Of a stretch of DNA of 64,000 nt, positions 1 to 11,489 are shown piece by piece. Source of the stretch: Aphrophora alni. Its lineage: Eukaryota; Arthropoda; Insecta; Hemiptera; Aphrophoridae. The notes beneath the pieces were generated by a model that saw nothing but the letters and a program-made list of their open reading frames with translations, was not told the origin of the DNA and made no database searches. Where the stretch lies: positions 8,648,724 through 8,712,723 of the forward strand of contig OY740776.1 in the NCBI GenBank assembly GCA_963513935.1, written 5' to 3'. Position numbers and translations under genes: made by a program. Each line of letters opens with the position of its first letter. The first letter of the stretch is position 1.

Positions 1-849
1 ATCGACTGATAATTGGCAAATTCTCATAGATCAAGGTATGAACACTATAACTTTCCATCAGAGGTAGCGGTTACACCTCTTTGTCCTGACAACTACTTTT
101 TCACTTAAAACAAAGCAGCTGATTTGTTAACATACCTAAACAGAATTTATGTGCAAAAATATCAAGACTTGATACCAGCTGCTAGACAAGCAGTATAACA
201 CATTTTTATTATGTAGATGATTGGTGCGAGAGATCTGTCTTCCAAATATATGTATGAAATTTACAGAGTTGTCAAAGGAGGCTTCAAATTTCTTATGGCT
301 CAAGTGGGAAAGTGACTGGTCAGCTAGTGAGTAGAAAGTTGTTAAGATATAGACATCTTAACCATTCATTATCCCATGTTGCAAGTTCGGGGGACACTAG
401 CTGTGAAAATAATAACTTAACTCTTGTAAAACTCAAATGGGCCTACAATTTGTAGCGAAACAATCACTAGCTATGTTCTTTTATATACATATCAATGTGA
501 AGGATCAGTCTATTAAGTTTTATTACCTAGAGAACTGCATCATGAACTGCATTATTTAGTACTGCATCATGAACCACCAACTAAAATCACAACTTTACTG
601 GTGATAAACCATTTTCGATAATAACCATTTACTTGATTAAATTCCTTTCGCCCATATCCAGAACACAGAGTCTTGCAGAAACAATACCAGCGGAATCAGT
701 GTCCAGTCATAGCCTTCACGTCTCTGCCACATTTGGATCCTTCTCAGTCTTTTCCTACATCAACTTGGACAGTCTCATCTTTATTAGTGGAAGGTTCCAA
801 TCTAATACTTTTCATTACGATTGGTAATCTATAGCAAACTGGATATCCT
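1..849. other. non-coding stretch, nothing recognised
   Basis: AT-rich DNA with frequent stop codons on both strands. The longest open frame, 633-827 on plus, has no recognisable domain and is treated as chance. Intron or intergenic DNA. Confidence 0.5.
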
Positions 850-1118
850 TATTAAATAACTTTTCATTACTGTCACTTATCGCCAGCAATCCTTTTTGAA
901 GTTTTTCCAAATTAAATTCTTATTACACAACACATGTTTGGACATTATTCCTCCATCATCAGGTGATTTAACACCTCAATTAAATGTTGAATATTTTTAA
1001 TCACCTGACAAAGGACGAATAATACCCGAAACACATGTTGTGTAATAAGAATTAAACGTGAAGAAAAAAATCAAACGGATTGCTGGCGGTAAGTGACAGT
1101 AATAAACTGTTATTTAAT
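850..1118. repeat. inverted repeat with degraded hammerhead-like ends
   Basis: Arms at about 850-970 and 998-1118 are imperfect reverse complements around a ~28-bp spacer. Both contain the same landmark sequence: a CACCTGA core, then a run including ATTCTTATTACACAAC or its complement, then the GCTGGCG(A/G)TAAGTGACAG end. The head-to-head layout and the ribozyme-like core resemble the clearer element at 7586-8177, so this may be an older copy of a Penelope-like or retrozyme-like insertion. Confidence 0.55.
925..968 (-). ncRNA. degraded hammerhead-ribozyme-like motif
   Basis: On the minus strand CAC precedes an intact CTGATGA, an extra T, a short GGA/TCC stem II, then AAAC where GAAAC is expected, and GTT followed by GTG. 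CAC/GTG gives a 3-bp stem I. The mirror copy at 1001-1045 keeps GAAAC but has lost the first core. Each arm alone is probably inactive. Confidence 0.3.
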
Positions 1119-2883
1119 ACTTTTCGTCTGATCATACCTCAGAGTGTTCCAAATCCATTTCCATTTTATCCTTCTGATTTTAATTTCAATCTATACCGGA
1201 TTTGATCTGACCATTAACATTATATTAGACACCATATTTTGGCAGTATTTTCCTTATACATTTGCGTACGAACACCTGCCGTTCTTTGTATTGGATTGAG
1301 GCACTTTCCACGCCATAACACTGATTTAACGTTACTATTAAAAATACTTAACTTTTACTCTAATAGGCAAGATTGACAGACATTACACAATCTCGGGTGT
1401 ACAAATTTACATGAAAAAGATCACTAAGCTAGAATTTACATATTTTAATTACAATGAAAGTAAAAGAGATAACGTCCAATATGAAAAGGCAAAATATAAT
1501 AATAGCTATAGAAAATGTCCAACTAACCTACTATCTTATTTTTATACTTTAATTAAACATTTGCATTTATTTGTGTAAATAGAAGGTAAACATAATGTTT
1601 TGAAAGTAAAAATCAACCCTCGTTATGAAATTATTAACTTACAACATGGAAAAAGTAAATAATGTGAACATAGCCTAGGGCCATGTTAGACATTAAAACT
1701 ATAATTTTAAAAAATCCAGGCCTAAAGTTAAGTCAAAATAGTCAAAAATAAGTAATACTAAATACAAAATGATTAATAAATACAGTAAACAAGGACACCA
1801 AACAACTAGTTAACTAATAGAGATTGCATGAAAACAGAGTGGCGTCTGTTAGGATTTAAGTTTAAGATAGATTCAAACTAGGCAGTAGACAAATATTCTA
1901 AGTTCATTCAATGGACACCAGAACATAAACAATCATTAAAACAGAGTACAAAAAATTAGGTAACTGCTTGGCTTGCCCTGGTGGAAAGGAAACGGAGAGA
2001 GAGAGATAGAGAGATTGGACCTAGGCAGAGACTCTGCTAGATGGGAACGTTGTCCGGGTGCTGAGGCGAATCATACTGATTAGTGATGAGGACCTACTAT
2101 AGAGGATCACAACAGCATAAACATAGAAGGTGAGCAAGCCTCACGTGTAAAGAAATTTAGTAAATCCTTGAAGGCATTTTAAATTCATAAATTTGTCATA
2201 ATCATTGAGATGGTTCTGGATTGAAGACTTACAATATTTTATTGATAGATTTGCTTACGATTACATGTGTTTATGAATATCAATTTATTAAGGGAAACTG
2301 TTAGACAAACAATATGAACATGTTTTGTTTGTATTGTAGAAACAAATCAAATTGAAAAGATTAATATCCTGGATTTTTCCATACATACACTTTTAACACT
2401 GAAACATTGTTTGCTTAGCTCATTTATTTATTTTTCTTGAACACAACAACTGCAATTTTTATCACTATCACTAACGGTTTATCAGAGTGAACAATCTTTT
2501 ATCTTCTCTTTTCAAAGTTTATCGGGTGATAAGATGCATTCTTCCTAGTGGAGATTAAAGCGTTAACGGGAGGTTGATTCAAGCACACGAACAATGGTGA
2601 ATTTATAATTAAACCATATCAATGATATGAATAAGTTTAAAACCAGAATATTAATATTTTGTTTTAATTGAGAAACAATAATAATATTATCATACACTCC
2701 ATTCCTTCCTCAATTCAGATATATAGGTTTCGTAAATAATAATAATGTAAGCATATCACCAATTAATCATATTCATAAATTGTATGCATATCCATAAAGC
2801 ATTATTCCATTTTAAATGTTGTAAAATACTATAACATACCCACCTGGGTCTCGTATTGAAAATCACGAATGTGCCGAATAAAC
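1119..2883. other. non-coding stretch
   Basis: AT-rich, without open frames of note. A short GAGAGAGATAGAGAGA tract lies near 1996-2014. No gene or transposon end recognised. Confidence 0.45.
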
Positions 2884-3120
2884 TAATTAAAATTCAATGT
2901 ATATGTTTGTGTTGGTGTTGTAATGTTTATGTGTTGTAACAATATTTAATGTTCTGTGACCTCATGTGAGTGATATTTTGAACATCTGATGATAGATGAG
3001 TGGTATCATCTGAAACGGCGGTAGTGTTTAACACAAAAAGAGGATCACAAGACGAACATATAATAGGTAATATTTTATTAACATATTTATAAGATACCCA
3101 TCTATAATTAAACATTCAAT
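2884..3120 (+). mobile_element. short insertion carrying a hammerhead motif
   Basis: A 206-bp segment (2899-3104) sits between near-identical direct repeats, TAATTAAAATTCAAT at 2884-2898 and TAATTAAACATTCAAT at 3105-3120, which look like a target-site duplication with one added base. The insert contains the well-formed ribozyme motif at 2978-3031. Size, ribozyme and long variable duplication suggest a truncated Penelope-like or retrozyme-like retroelement. The borders are inferred. Confidence 0.45.
2978..3031 (+). ncRNA. hammerhead ribozyme candidate (best in window)
   Basis: All hammerhead parts occur in order. Stem I is TTGAACAT (2978-2985) with GTGTTTAA (3024-3031), eight contiguous pairs including two G-U. 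The core CTGATGA is at 2986-2992. One extra T (2993) precedes stem II (A94 with T3011, then GATGA/TCATC) closed by a six-base loop. GAAAC is at 3012-3016. Stem III is only AC/GT around loop GGCG. The cleavage triplet is GTA, ending at 3023. Such a tiny stem III is known from hammerheads of Penelope-like elements and retrozymes, which are thought to work as dimers. Self-cleavage is inferred. The extra core nucleotide could lower activity. Confidence 0.6.
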
Positions 3121-3616
3121 ATAAAAGTGCACCTCTAAGCAAAGAAGACGAAGAACTCCCATTCAGACCCAACAATTTTAAGTTACTGAATAGATTCAAG
3201 ACAAGAAGGACTAGCTTAATCAGTTCTTATAAAAACCAGAATTGTTAATTATGAATTATTAGTCAAGAGAGTAAAAATATATCAGAGAATTAGAAGAAAA
3301 ATATATAAGATAACACAGACGAACCTATCAATCAACCCACTTCAACATTGCCAATAAGTAGGCTTATACTAGTTACAATTTTATTAAACAAGATTTGGTA
3401 AGTCTCTTATCCATTTAAGTACCTAGCAGAAACAGAAACTTTAAGAAAGCTCCAATTTGTTCAAAAAAGGGAATCTTAACATTATTCAATGTTCAACACT
3501 CCAAAATTATATCTAATAAAGTTAAACTAGAAGTTCTTAAAAGAAAAAAAAACTTCATTAATGGTTTTATGACATTGTTTGTGATGTTGATTGTACTTGC
3601 AAGGTGAGCATTTCAT

Positions 3617-3943
3617 AATAATTACTATTACATTTGTTTACAATCTTGTTGGGCACTGTGGTGAAATTCACAGTAATGATTCGAAATTTACCCCTAACCA
3701 CAATCACTGGAAACTTTAAAATAAAATACAATTATTCAATTAATTGTTCTTTATTTATTTTTTCCACTAAATTCCCTGATGTACATTTCGATAACATGGT
3801 TATCATCATCGGAGGGTCTTGCTTCTAAACTAAACTAAATCTAAACTTACATATCTACTAATGAAATAAAATTAAACCTAAAACTATAAGTTTCCAGTGA
3901 TTGTGGTTAGGGGTAAATTTCGAATAATTATTATTACATTTGT
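3617..3943 (-). mobile_element. insertion with inverted-repeat interior and hammerhead-like motif
   Basis: Direct repeats of about 21 bp with one mismatch (AATAATTACTATTAC... at 3617-3637, AATAATTATTATTAC... at 3923-3943) flank the segment. Inside, 3674-3716 and 3889-3930 are inverted copies containing TTACCCCTAACCACAATC. A hammerhead-like motif lies at 3774-3817. A relative without this inverted-repeat context lies near 36994-37180. Confidence 0.45.
3774..3817 (-). ncRNA. hammerhead-like motif, family 2
   Basis: On minus: stem I CCCT with AGGG (4 bp); core CCGATGA (a C where U4 is expected); extra T; stem II GATAAC/GTTATC (6 perfect pairs, loop CAT); GAAA; stem III AT/AT around GTAC; triplet ATC. 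The motif at 36994-37037 has the same architecture and length (44 bp) and almost the same sequence, with stem II changed but still paired. The U4-to-C change would be expected to impair catalysis. Confidence 0.45.
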
Positions 3944-4042
3944 GTCTTTCACGACAGTTGGTCTCCATTCTGACTTTAATATAACTTTATATTTTTTAAA
4001 TTTATCTATATTCTAACATCTTTTCTTGATCATAACACTACA

Positions 4043-4386
4043 AAAACCCAAGACCAAATAATTTAATTTTGTAATTCATGTAAACCATCTTGTCTTACAT
4101 ACCCTAACCTCAAAACCTAATTTTATAATTTTAGAAATTGTGAGTAACTTGTTTATTTTTTTAATTTTTTTGTAGAAAAAAAAACTTTCTCGGTGTTAAC
4201 CTTTATTGCTCAAATTCATAACTTTCCACTTCAGAGCCACAGGATATAATTTCTAACAATTTCAAACATGAATCTTCCATCTTTGTTTTCATCATTGTAT
4301 CAATTTATTAAAAGAACTCGTGTCCTAGAAACACAAGACCAAATAATTTAATTGTAATTCATGTAAACCATCTTGTCTTACATACA
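4043..4386 (+). repeat. direct repeat of about 58 bp, two copies
   Basis: A block containing ACCAAATAATTTAATT and TCATGTAAACCATCTTGTC occurs at about 4043-4103 and again at 4329-4386, 286 bp apart, with small indels. Its origin is not recognised. Confidence 0.6.
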
Positions 4387-5383
4387 TATTTTAAACCTAA
4401 TCGTTCCATTGTATAACCATCTTTTATTACAGGATTGTCCTTGATTATAACTTCCTTTCTGAATTTGAAATTCCTGTTATCTGAGACATATTATCAAAGC
4501 ACCATTCCACAGATAGGCGGAACATTAAAGTAATTCCACAAAAAGCGGATAAAAGAGAAAATATTACATTTCAGAGTCTAGACTAGGTTATATTTGATTT
4601 ACCGTATGACTCAAGTTAATAATCACTACAGCTCAAGTTGCTTAGATACATTGATTGCATGTTGACAGGATAGGACCATTAACACATCCCTAAGGAGTTG
4701 GTGAGCTGTTTTGTATCATTACTCATCCCTCTGGCTAAACATACAATTTGTGAAATGTTAATTTCCACCTCCATCTTCCTAATTTTAAGGATCTAATTTA
4801 TTCCTTCGCCCAATTAGTCTGTGTATCATATAGCTTGTGGTACTAATTGGCTAAAAATAAACAAAATTTTCTAATATCTCCAGAAAAACAAAGGTTTTTT
4901 AATTTAAAAAAAGTAAAGGTTTGCTGCATGTTTTTTATTAAATTACTAAATACAGCTAATCAAATCATTCAGTTATAATAATAAATTTGCTTGTGTTAAT
5001 TTTTTTTTTTTTTTACTTATGACAACTGTTACAGAATTAAAAATTTCAACTCCAAACTCCGGAGGAGGGCAACTCAAAGTTTAAATACAAACTCAATTAG
5101 AAAAATACATAACAATGATAAACTTTCGCAGAGGTCCACAGTGTTATGTACAACACTTATTTTAAGGTTGATACGAAACAAATACAGAACTTTTAAGGTC
5201 TGACAATAACTAATTTAATAGACTTTTAAGAGACTAGAAACACCAATCCTGTCTGAATTGGTCCTGTAACTTTTATTATTTAACTTGGGTTTTCCAAATG
5301 TTGATAACTTTCTATTCCCAACAAGGGTAGATAAGATCCAAATGTATGGATTCCTGATAGTTTGTTTTTAAACTGATCTTATA
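4387..5383. other. non-coding AT-rich stretch
   Basis: No coding signal. Homopolymer T near 5000-5014. Nothing else recognised. Confidence 0.45.
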
Positions 5384-5830
5384 CAGTAGACGTCCAATAA
5401 TCCCGCATTCAATGGTCCGGCACCATCATGGATATATATAGTATATACATAATATTATGTACCTATGCATACATAATAAATTTGCTTTACATTATTACAG
5501 GTGGAAACGTTCTTGTAGGTAAGTTGTGGTTCGGCAATGCAGTAAACCTAGTATACTTGGAATACGGCGAGTTTTCTCGGGTGAGTTGGAGCTCGATGAT
5601 CATTTCAGTCTGAGTTAAGAAATAAAAGAAAAAGAAAGGATCAGGTGGGTTGAAGCGGCAGACGCATTAAAACAAGTTTATAACTTTTGTTGAACCAAAC
5701 CCACGTTACAACTGCTCAGAAATCATTGATTTGCATATTGTGAGAAATAACTTTCTATTAAGAAAAATAATTCTAGAAAAGAAAAGTAGTGTAGGACTTA
5801 TCTACACTCTAATATACTGTATTTCAATTG
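5384..5830 (+). pseudogene. Tigger/pogo-like transposon remnant
   Basis: The left edge starts CAGTAGACGTCCAATAATCC after TA, which resembles Tigger/pogo terminal repeats and their TA target. About 250 bp later, 5638-5800 reads like the C-terminal tail of a Tigger/jerky-type transposase in two frames joined by a one-base shift near 5692: RWVEAADALKQVYNF, then EPNPRYNCSEIIDLHIVRNN. The DDE core and helix-turn-helix are missing, so it is a deletion relic. No matching right terminal repeat was found. The family call rests on remembered family character, not a search. Confidence 0.4.
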
Positions 5831-7585
5831 AAAGTTCACTGTAGACCTTCTGTAGTTATGTCAATGTATTTTTGTAGTTGTACATACATAGCCTACTGTA
5901 TCTAAAAAATACTGTAAAATAAAAATAAGTTTTTTTCTATACTGTACAGTATTTTTTTAATTATTAATTTTTTTATCCTTATGTTCCTGATTAAAGATAC
6001 AGTATTTGCTATCTAACATCATGTTGTAGTAATAACATACAATGTACATATGCAAAATAACAACAAACATAACTCTAAGAATAGGAAATAAACATACAAT
6101 TTTAATACATTAATTTAAAACCCTATTGAAATCTAATGTAAAACTTAGACAGTTTTAAAATTATTGTTCATGTTAGAATTTTGAAATTGTTCATTCCACT
6201 CTGTACACAGTATTGTGTAAGAGTTTAAGTTAATTTAAGAATTTAATTTAATTTAGTCTAAGCTTTAAGAGCTAACCCTTTGTTCGGGCGTCATCTTTGT
6301 AAGAGTTTATTTGTTGATTTCTTTAAAATTATTGAACGTTAATTATTTATTTTATGAATTTATTAATTATTGCATCAATTACAAATTTTAAATAAAAGGA
6401 TTCAGAGTTCAGGCTCCAATCTGTACTTACCAGGCTAGTTTCCGTGACACGTGGATGCCAGGATATACTCAATAATTTTTTACTCACTCATATTCAATTA
6501 TAGAAAACTTCTTTTATATTCAGAACCTTTTGGTTTACAAATTGAAATAAACATTTGTTAATTAACATATTATACTAGACATACAAACATCATAATAACA
6601 AAAAAAATATATCTCTTCAAAAACACATGTAAAACTTACATTTGTAAAGTCTGGATCTCTGTTCATATTTTTAACACCTGATATCTTAAAATTCACATAA
6701 TAAGGTTAGATTTTACTCACTCGTCGTGTCCAAAAAACTGTTCAATAGTAACAACCCTTTTTAGAAAAACAACATTTACTGTATTAAGTTATTAACAACT
6801 TATGCCTTGAATCGCTCCATCTCTAAGGAACGCAGAGCGTTCAGAAGGCACGTCTACTCTCGAAGAAAGCCAAGCTGGAAGAGATCTCGTTCGGTTGTGT
6901 TCCGAACGGCACGCCCACTGTTTAGCATGGTGAGCATTGGACAATTTCCTAGAATTCATTCGTTTTCCGTTTGAAATTGCACCATTCGTTTTGAGTTGTG
7001 AAGCAACCCGTTGGTATGTCAATTTTACCCTAGAGGGTGTTACATTGTATTGATATATAGCGCTTCATTCAATTTATTGATTTTAATAATTTGTTTTAAA
7101 AGTTTTTTGATTATAATGTTTTTTATGTTTATTATTAATTGTTGATTTTTATGTGAGATTCCTAATTATTACTATTATTTATCTAATTTCTAAAATCTTA
7201 AATTATGATTAATTTATTTTTTAATTTGGTTGGAGATGTCCCAAGCTTACAATTGATTATGTCTGTATACAACAGATGATTGGAAGAATGACTGAATACA
7301 TGAAATTTTGGAACAGATCGTAGAGAACGAGACGGAACGTGAAACAGTTGGTTTAATCTTATTTTAACAAATTATTCCAAGCAATTAAAATGGACAGTGA
7401 CTTAAGTTTAAGTCAACCTTTGAGACAATTTTCCTTTAAAAGAACTGTTATTTAACTTTAGAGTATTTGGAGGACTCTTGTACTTGAAGTTAAATTATTG
7501 TGCATTGGATGGTTTGTACGTTGTATTGTAAAGTCTGTATGACACATCTAACACAAATTGGTAAAATGAAAACGTAAGTAAGTCA
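5831..7585. other. non-coding stretch with one GC-richer island
   Basis: Mostly AT-rich. The segment 6795-7010 is clearly richer in G+C and CpG than its surroundings and has an open frame on minus (6792-7022, 76 codons) without a recognisable domain. It could be an untranslated first exon or promoter, or a transposon fragment. CAGGCTCCAATCTGTACTTAC near 6409-6430 could end in a splice donor on minus, but there is no coding support. Confidence 0.3.
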
Positions 7586-7635
7586 TACAATATAACAAAC
7601 ACACAGAACACAATTCTCATAAAAAATACGCCTAA

Positions 7636-7682
7636 GTATCAGACGCGTTTCAACGACAAGGTCGTCCTCTTCAGTGATATAC
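7636..7682 (-). ncRNA. hammerhead-like motif, left arm
   Basis: Reverse complement of the right-arm motif: stem I TATCA/TGATA (5 bp, one base inserted beyond compared with the right arm), core CTGAAGA, stem II ACGAC/GTCGT, GAAAC, GC loop, GTC triplet. Faces outward relative to the right-arm copy. Confidence 0.55.
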
Positions 7683-8046
7683 CAGCTACACCAACCAAAC
7701 CACAACTGAATCTAACGTTGCGCCGAACCCCATATTTAAACAAAATGAAGGGGGCGTGACTTATTATTTTACACTGCCAAGGCGATAGTACGAGGCCACG
7801 TGTCAATTTAACTATTTAAGATTTAACATATAGCTAATACAAAATAATCAATATATAGCTAATAATAAATAATAATGAAATGTAGGGTTAGTTCGATTAT
7901 TTTGTATTAGCTATATGTTAAATCTTAAATAGTTAAATTGACACGTGGCGCGTACTATCGCCTTGGCAGTGTAAAATAATAAGCCACGCCCCCTTCAGTT
8001 TGTTTAAATATGGCGCAACGTTAGATTCAGTTGTGGTTTGGTTGGT

Positions 8047-8091
8047 GTATCACTGAAGAGGACGACCTTGTCGTTGAAACGCGTCTGATAC
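8047..8091 (+). ncRNA. hammerhead ribozyme candidate, right arm
   Basis: Stem I GTATCA (8047-8052) with TGATAC (8086-8091), six perfect pairs. Core CTGAAGA (8053-8059), allowed by the CUGANGA consensus. Extra G at 8060. Stem II GACGAC/GTCGTT with loop CTT. GAAAC at 8076-8080. Stem III AC/GT with loop GC. Cleavage triplet GTC, ending at 8085. This is the smallest stem III that can form, as in Penelope-type hammerheads. Confidence 0.6.
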
Positions 8092-8189
8092 TTAGGCGTA
8101 TTTTTTATGAGAATTGTGTTCTGTGTGTTTGTTATACTGTATAATTTTTCTCATAAGTCAAGCTCAGCATTTAATATGTAAGTAAGTCA

Positions 8190-9136
8190 ACCACTGAAGA
8201 TTAGAAGATATAGTTTTAAGTTAGAGCTTAGTGTAAAGTTAAGTTAATCAAAGAGGTAACGACTTAAGAAGTTTAGCGAGCTTTGGGATTTTACAGTTTA
8301 AAACTTGATCCAGCAAAACTGAATCTGACAAGATCTTGTCTTGTTGAAAACTTTGTCAACTTTATTTAATGTTTAAGTTTGCAATTAATTTAACAATTAT
8401 ACAAACTTAACATAACCTAACCCAAAAGTACATGAAAACACGTAGATCCAGCTTGTGTCCATTAAGATCGCTATGTCCATACTTATTACAGTAAGCCCCT
8501 GAGGCTGTGTCAGTTAAATACGACAAGAATTACTGAAAAAGTTATTGCAATACAGTTCATGGTGTTAATACACATAGGAATAGCGATTTAAATTTACAAA
8601 ACAAACAAAAAGTGACATGTTAGTTTATGACCTGTTCCCCGTGTATTTTATTACAGGAAAAAAAGAAGAGCTCCCTTTTACCATGTATTTTGTAGGATTT
8701 TAAAATATTTTGGAGGTTTTGGTCAAAGATAAATCTAACATTAAATCAAATATGAAATATGAAATAATGAAATCTACTGATTTCATTTAAATATTTGAAT
8801 TGTGTAGATTCATCAGCTGACATTTTTGATGACAAATAGTTTTGGTTTGTTTTTAATTGGTTTTGAGGATGGGTGAGTGAAAGAGTTTGTGCACCATTTA
8901 TTTAAATTTAATTCATAAGAAAATAAAAGTAGTTTAGAAACTAAAGCTTTCTGTGTTACTCAGATGAGGAAAAACACCAGCTTATCTTACAGAGAAGAAG
9001 ATCAAGCATCACAAAATTCCTAAGAGGATTCTTTGTGTGTATATAAAGAAATAAATGAGTCAAAATTGTGCTAAAACCACGAGACTTTGGCATATAGAGA
9101 CAGTTATTTTTATAAAGTCGAGGTCTTTTAAGTGGC
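8190..9136. other. non-coding stretch
   Basis: No gene or element recognised. CATAACCTAACCCAA near 8410 is a chance-length telomere-like match. Confidence 0.45.
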
Positions 9137-9470
9137 CTAGCCCCAAGATATTAATTTCTTTGTCAAATAAACATATATAATCACAATCAGAACAACTTCC
9201 AGTTTTATTTGATACCCCAAACATAATATTTCCAAAAATAAAATATTTGAATTCAATAGTTTTTGTCCTTTACAACTAAGGTCATTTTTTGTTACCACTG
9301 TATTTTTCTTATATGTGGAACAATATAAATAATATAAATGCAAGGTTTGAAATATACGGGGTTTATCGTCTTGTCTGTATAGACCGGTTGCCAACAGACA
9401 GATAAAAAGACATGCGTGTAAATAATAAAGATCCTTGGTTTTAACTACTATAAAATAAATAAAAATGCAA
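9137..9470 (+). repeat. dispersed repeat family A, copy 1
   Basis: Shares with 9715-10015 the blocks TTTATTTGATACCCC, TATATGTG, AAATGCAA(A/G)(G/T)TTTGAAAT and TTTATCGTCTTGT in the same order. Reverse-oriented copies lie at about 34100-34640 and a fragment at 34860-35000. The open frame on minus here is not conserved in the other copies and is not a gene. Class unknown. Confidence 0.6.
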
Positions 9471-9714
9471 TTCATCTTTTAATGGCTATTTAGTGCTTGT
9501 CTCACATCAACAAAACAAAACATTCAAAAACTTATTGCTACGCATTTCTCATTGTGCGGTTAAATTAAGTTGTATTTGTCATATATAAAAACTAAATATA
9601 TGATTTCACACTATTAATTTAATAACAAATTCTAATAATTTTTTTTCAGATTTGTAGGTCACGCCATAAGCAAGATAGAAAAAGGGAGGGACGTGATATC
9701 TGATACTTTAAATT

Positions 9715-10015
9715 TTACTTACTGCCAATATATGAATTTTTTCGTCAAATATTCATAATCAAAATAACTTCTAATTCTATTTGATACCCCACACATAATA
9801 TTTAAAAAAAAGAAAGTGATAGTTTTTGGCCCATAACTATCCCAAGGTCATTTTTTTGGTTACTGGTATATTTTTCCTATATGTGAGGCCAATACGAAGA
9901 ATATAAATGCAAAGTTTGAAATGTATAGGATTTATCGTCTTGTGTGAGTAGAAGGGATGCGACTTACAGACAGACGGACGGACAGTGTGTGAAATTATAA
10001 GGGCCCTTGGTTTTA
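9715..10015 (+). repeat. dispersed repeat family A, copy 2
   Basis: Second direct copy, ending in a GACAGACGGACGGACAG tract. Its TTTTTCCTATATGTGAGG block gives the uninterrupted form of the sequence that carries the insertion at 34228-34374. Confidence 0.6.
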
Positions 10016-10066
10016 CCTATGAACCTTAAAAACATACTATGCAAAATGGGTTTTGATTTTTTACCA

Positions 10067-10155
10067 TATATATATATATATATATATATGTAGTTTTCTA
10101 AAATTATTATTGCCAAGTCAGTAATATATCCATTGATATATAAATTTTATATAGG

Positions 10156-10210
<55 letters not shown>
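10067..10210. repeat. two (TA)n microsatellites
   Basis: TA runs at about 10067-10089 and 10159-10209, separated by 70 bp of unique DNA. Confidence 0.9.
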
Positions 10211-10213
<3 letters not shown>

Positions 10214-11489
10214 TGCACCTTAATTAATAAATACATTTACTACACAAGAGGGTTTTGTTGACAATAAGGTACTAGGTTCCGCAAAATGCGATATTATGGA
10301 AAGTTTCAAAATCTATATGTGAAACTTTATTCATTACAATTAGAATAAAACATTATAGTTTGTCGCAACTAACAGAATCCTAGACTGACAAAACCATAGC
10401 ATGACTGAGTAAGGAAATAACTTACTGCACTTTAGAGTAAACAATTTCAATTCATAAACAAACTTCAAATCAGATCTAATCAAACTAATGCTATTTCTCC
10501 ATTGTTTGCACGAGACTCTTGTATTTACTTGAATAAATTATTACAATGAACAGCCATTTCTCAAACATGTATATCAATGTCAATTCATATCGGTTGCATC
10601 ACATTAACAGACATGCAATGAATAAGAGCAATTGAATTAAAGCCTATTCAAATATATCTAATCATTTTGATAAACCCTTTTAGCCCTTTAAACATGTTCC
10701 TATGGAATATTCATATTTAAAAGCATAGGAAGAATCATAGTTTGTAAATTGGCCGGTAGGGGGTAGCACAACAATTTTGTGAATCTAGTCGTAATAAGAT
10801 TGGTTAAAATTGTGTTTCTTTGGTATAATCTGTTTTTTGCAATATCCTTCCAAATGTTCCGAGGGGAAAATGCAGCAAATACACTAGTTCTCGTTAGGTA
10901 GCATAAAGGAGTTGAGCTGTTGTAATTACATTAAAAAACTGACGTGAGTTTAATTTAATAACATTCCAACTTTATTTGTTAATTTTTCATCTCACGTTTA
11001 TTTTTATTTTATTTTTATTTGTAAATTATAATAATTCACGTAGTAATTAAAAAAAAAATCATGTTTATAACTGAATAATGTTAATGTTTTGTGAAAAAAT
11101 TATATATAAAAAGAACCTTAACAAATTAATATAAAAAATGGAAATTAAACACAACAAGCAAGTTAGTTGAAACAGAGACCACACAATATGGGTTAGGACC
11201 ATCAGACAATATATCATTATCAAATTTATTATAGTACGTCAACTATTCCAATTTTTTAAAAATTGCCTTACCTTATTATATCTATAAACAAAGACCAGAG
11301 CACTGTGGTGACAATATATACAGATACACTTTCAAAAGTCCCTTACCACACTTGGGAATAAACAAAATAACAAAAAAAAAAAATTTTTGTCAAAAGTAAA
11401 ATGTTTATTCCTATTAGACCCTTATAGCTATTACAACAACAAAGTTGTCATCTTCAAATCATCTTATTACAAATCAATAAGTTGTCATC
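10211..11489. other. non-coding stretch
   Basis: Nothing recognised except CTTATTATATCTAT at about 11272, which recurs at 11489-11502 next to the hammerhead-like motif and could be one side of a target duplication. Confidence 0.4.

Larger units (their letters stand above)
7586..8177. mobile_element. palindromic hammerhead-bearing retroelement-like insertion
   Basis: Two arms of about 250-265 bp (7585-7849 and 7895-8142) are near-perfect reverse complements around a 45-bp spacer, differing by a few indels near 7680, 7720 and 7795. The whole element plus a ~35-bp tail is bracketed by an exact 12-bp direct repeat, GTAAGTAAGTCA, at 7574-7585 and 8178-8189, a good target-site duplication. Each arm has a hammerhead-like motif, so both strands would give a transcript with one such motif. 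There is no open reading frame, so mobilisation would need proteins from elsewhere. Head-to-head LTR-like repeats with minimal hammerheads are known for Penelope-like elements. A simple DNA foldback element is the alternative, but its duplication would normally be 2-9 bp. Confidence 0.65.

Noticed and set aside
9137..9475. 112-codon minus frame
   Set aside because: Lies in dispersed repeat family A; other copies do not keep it.
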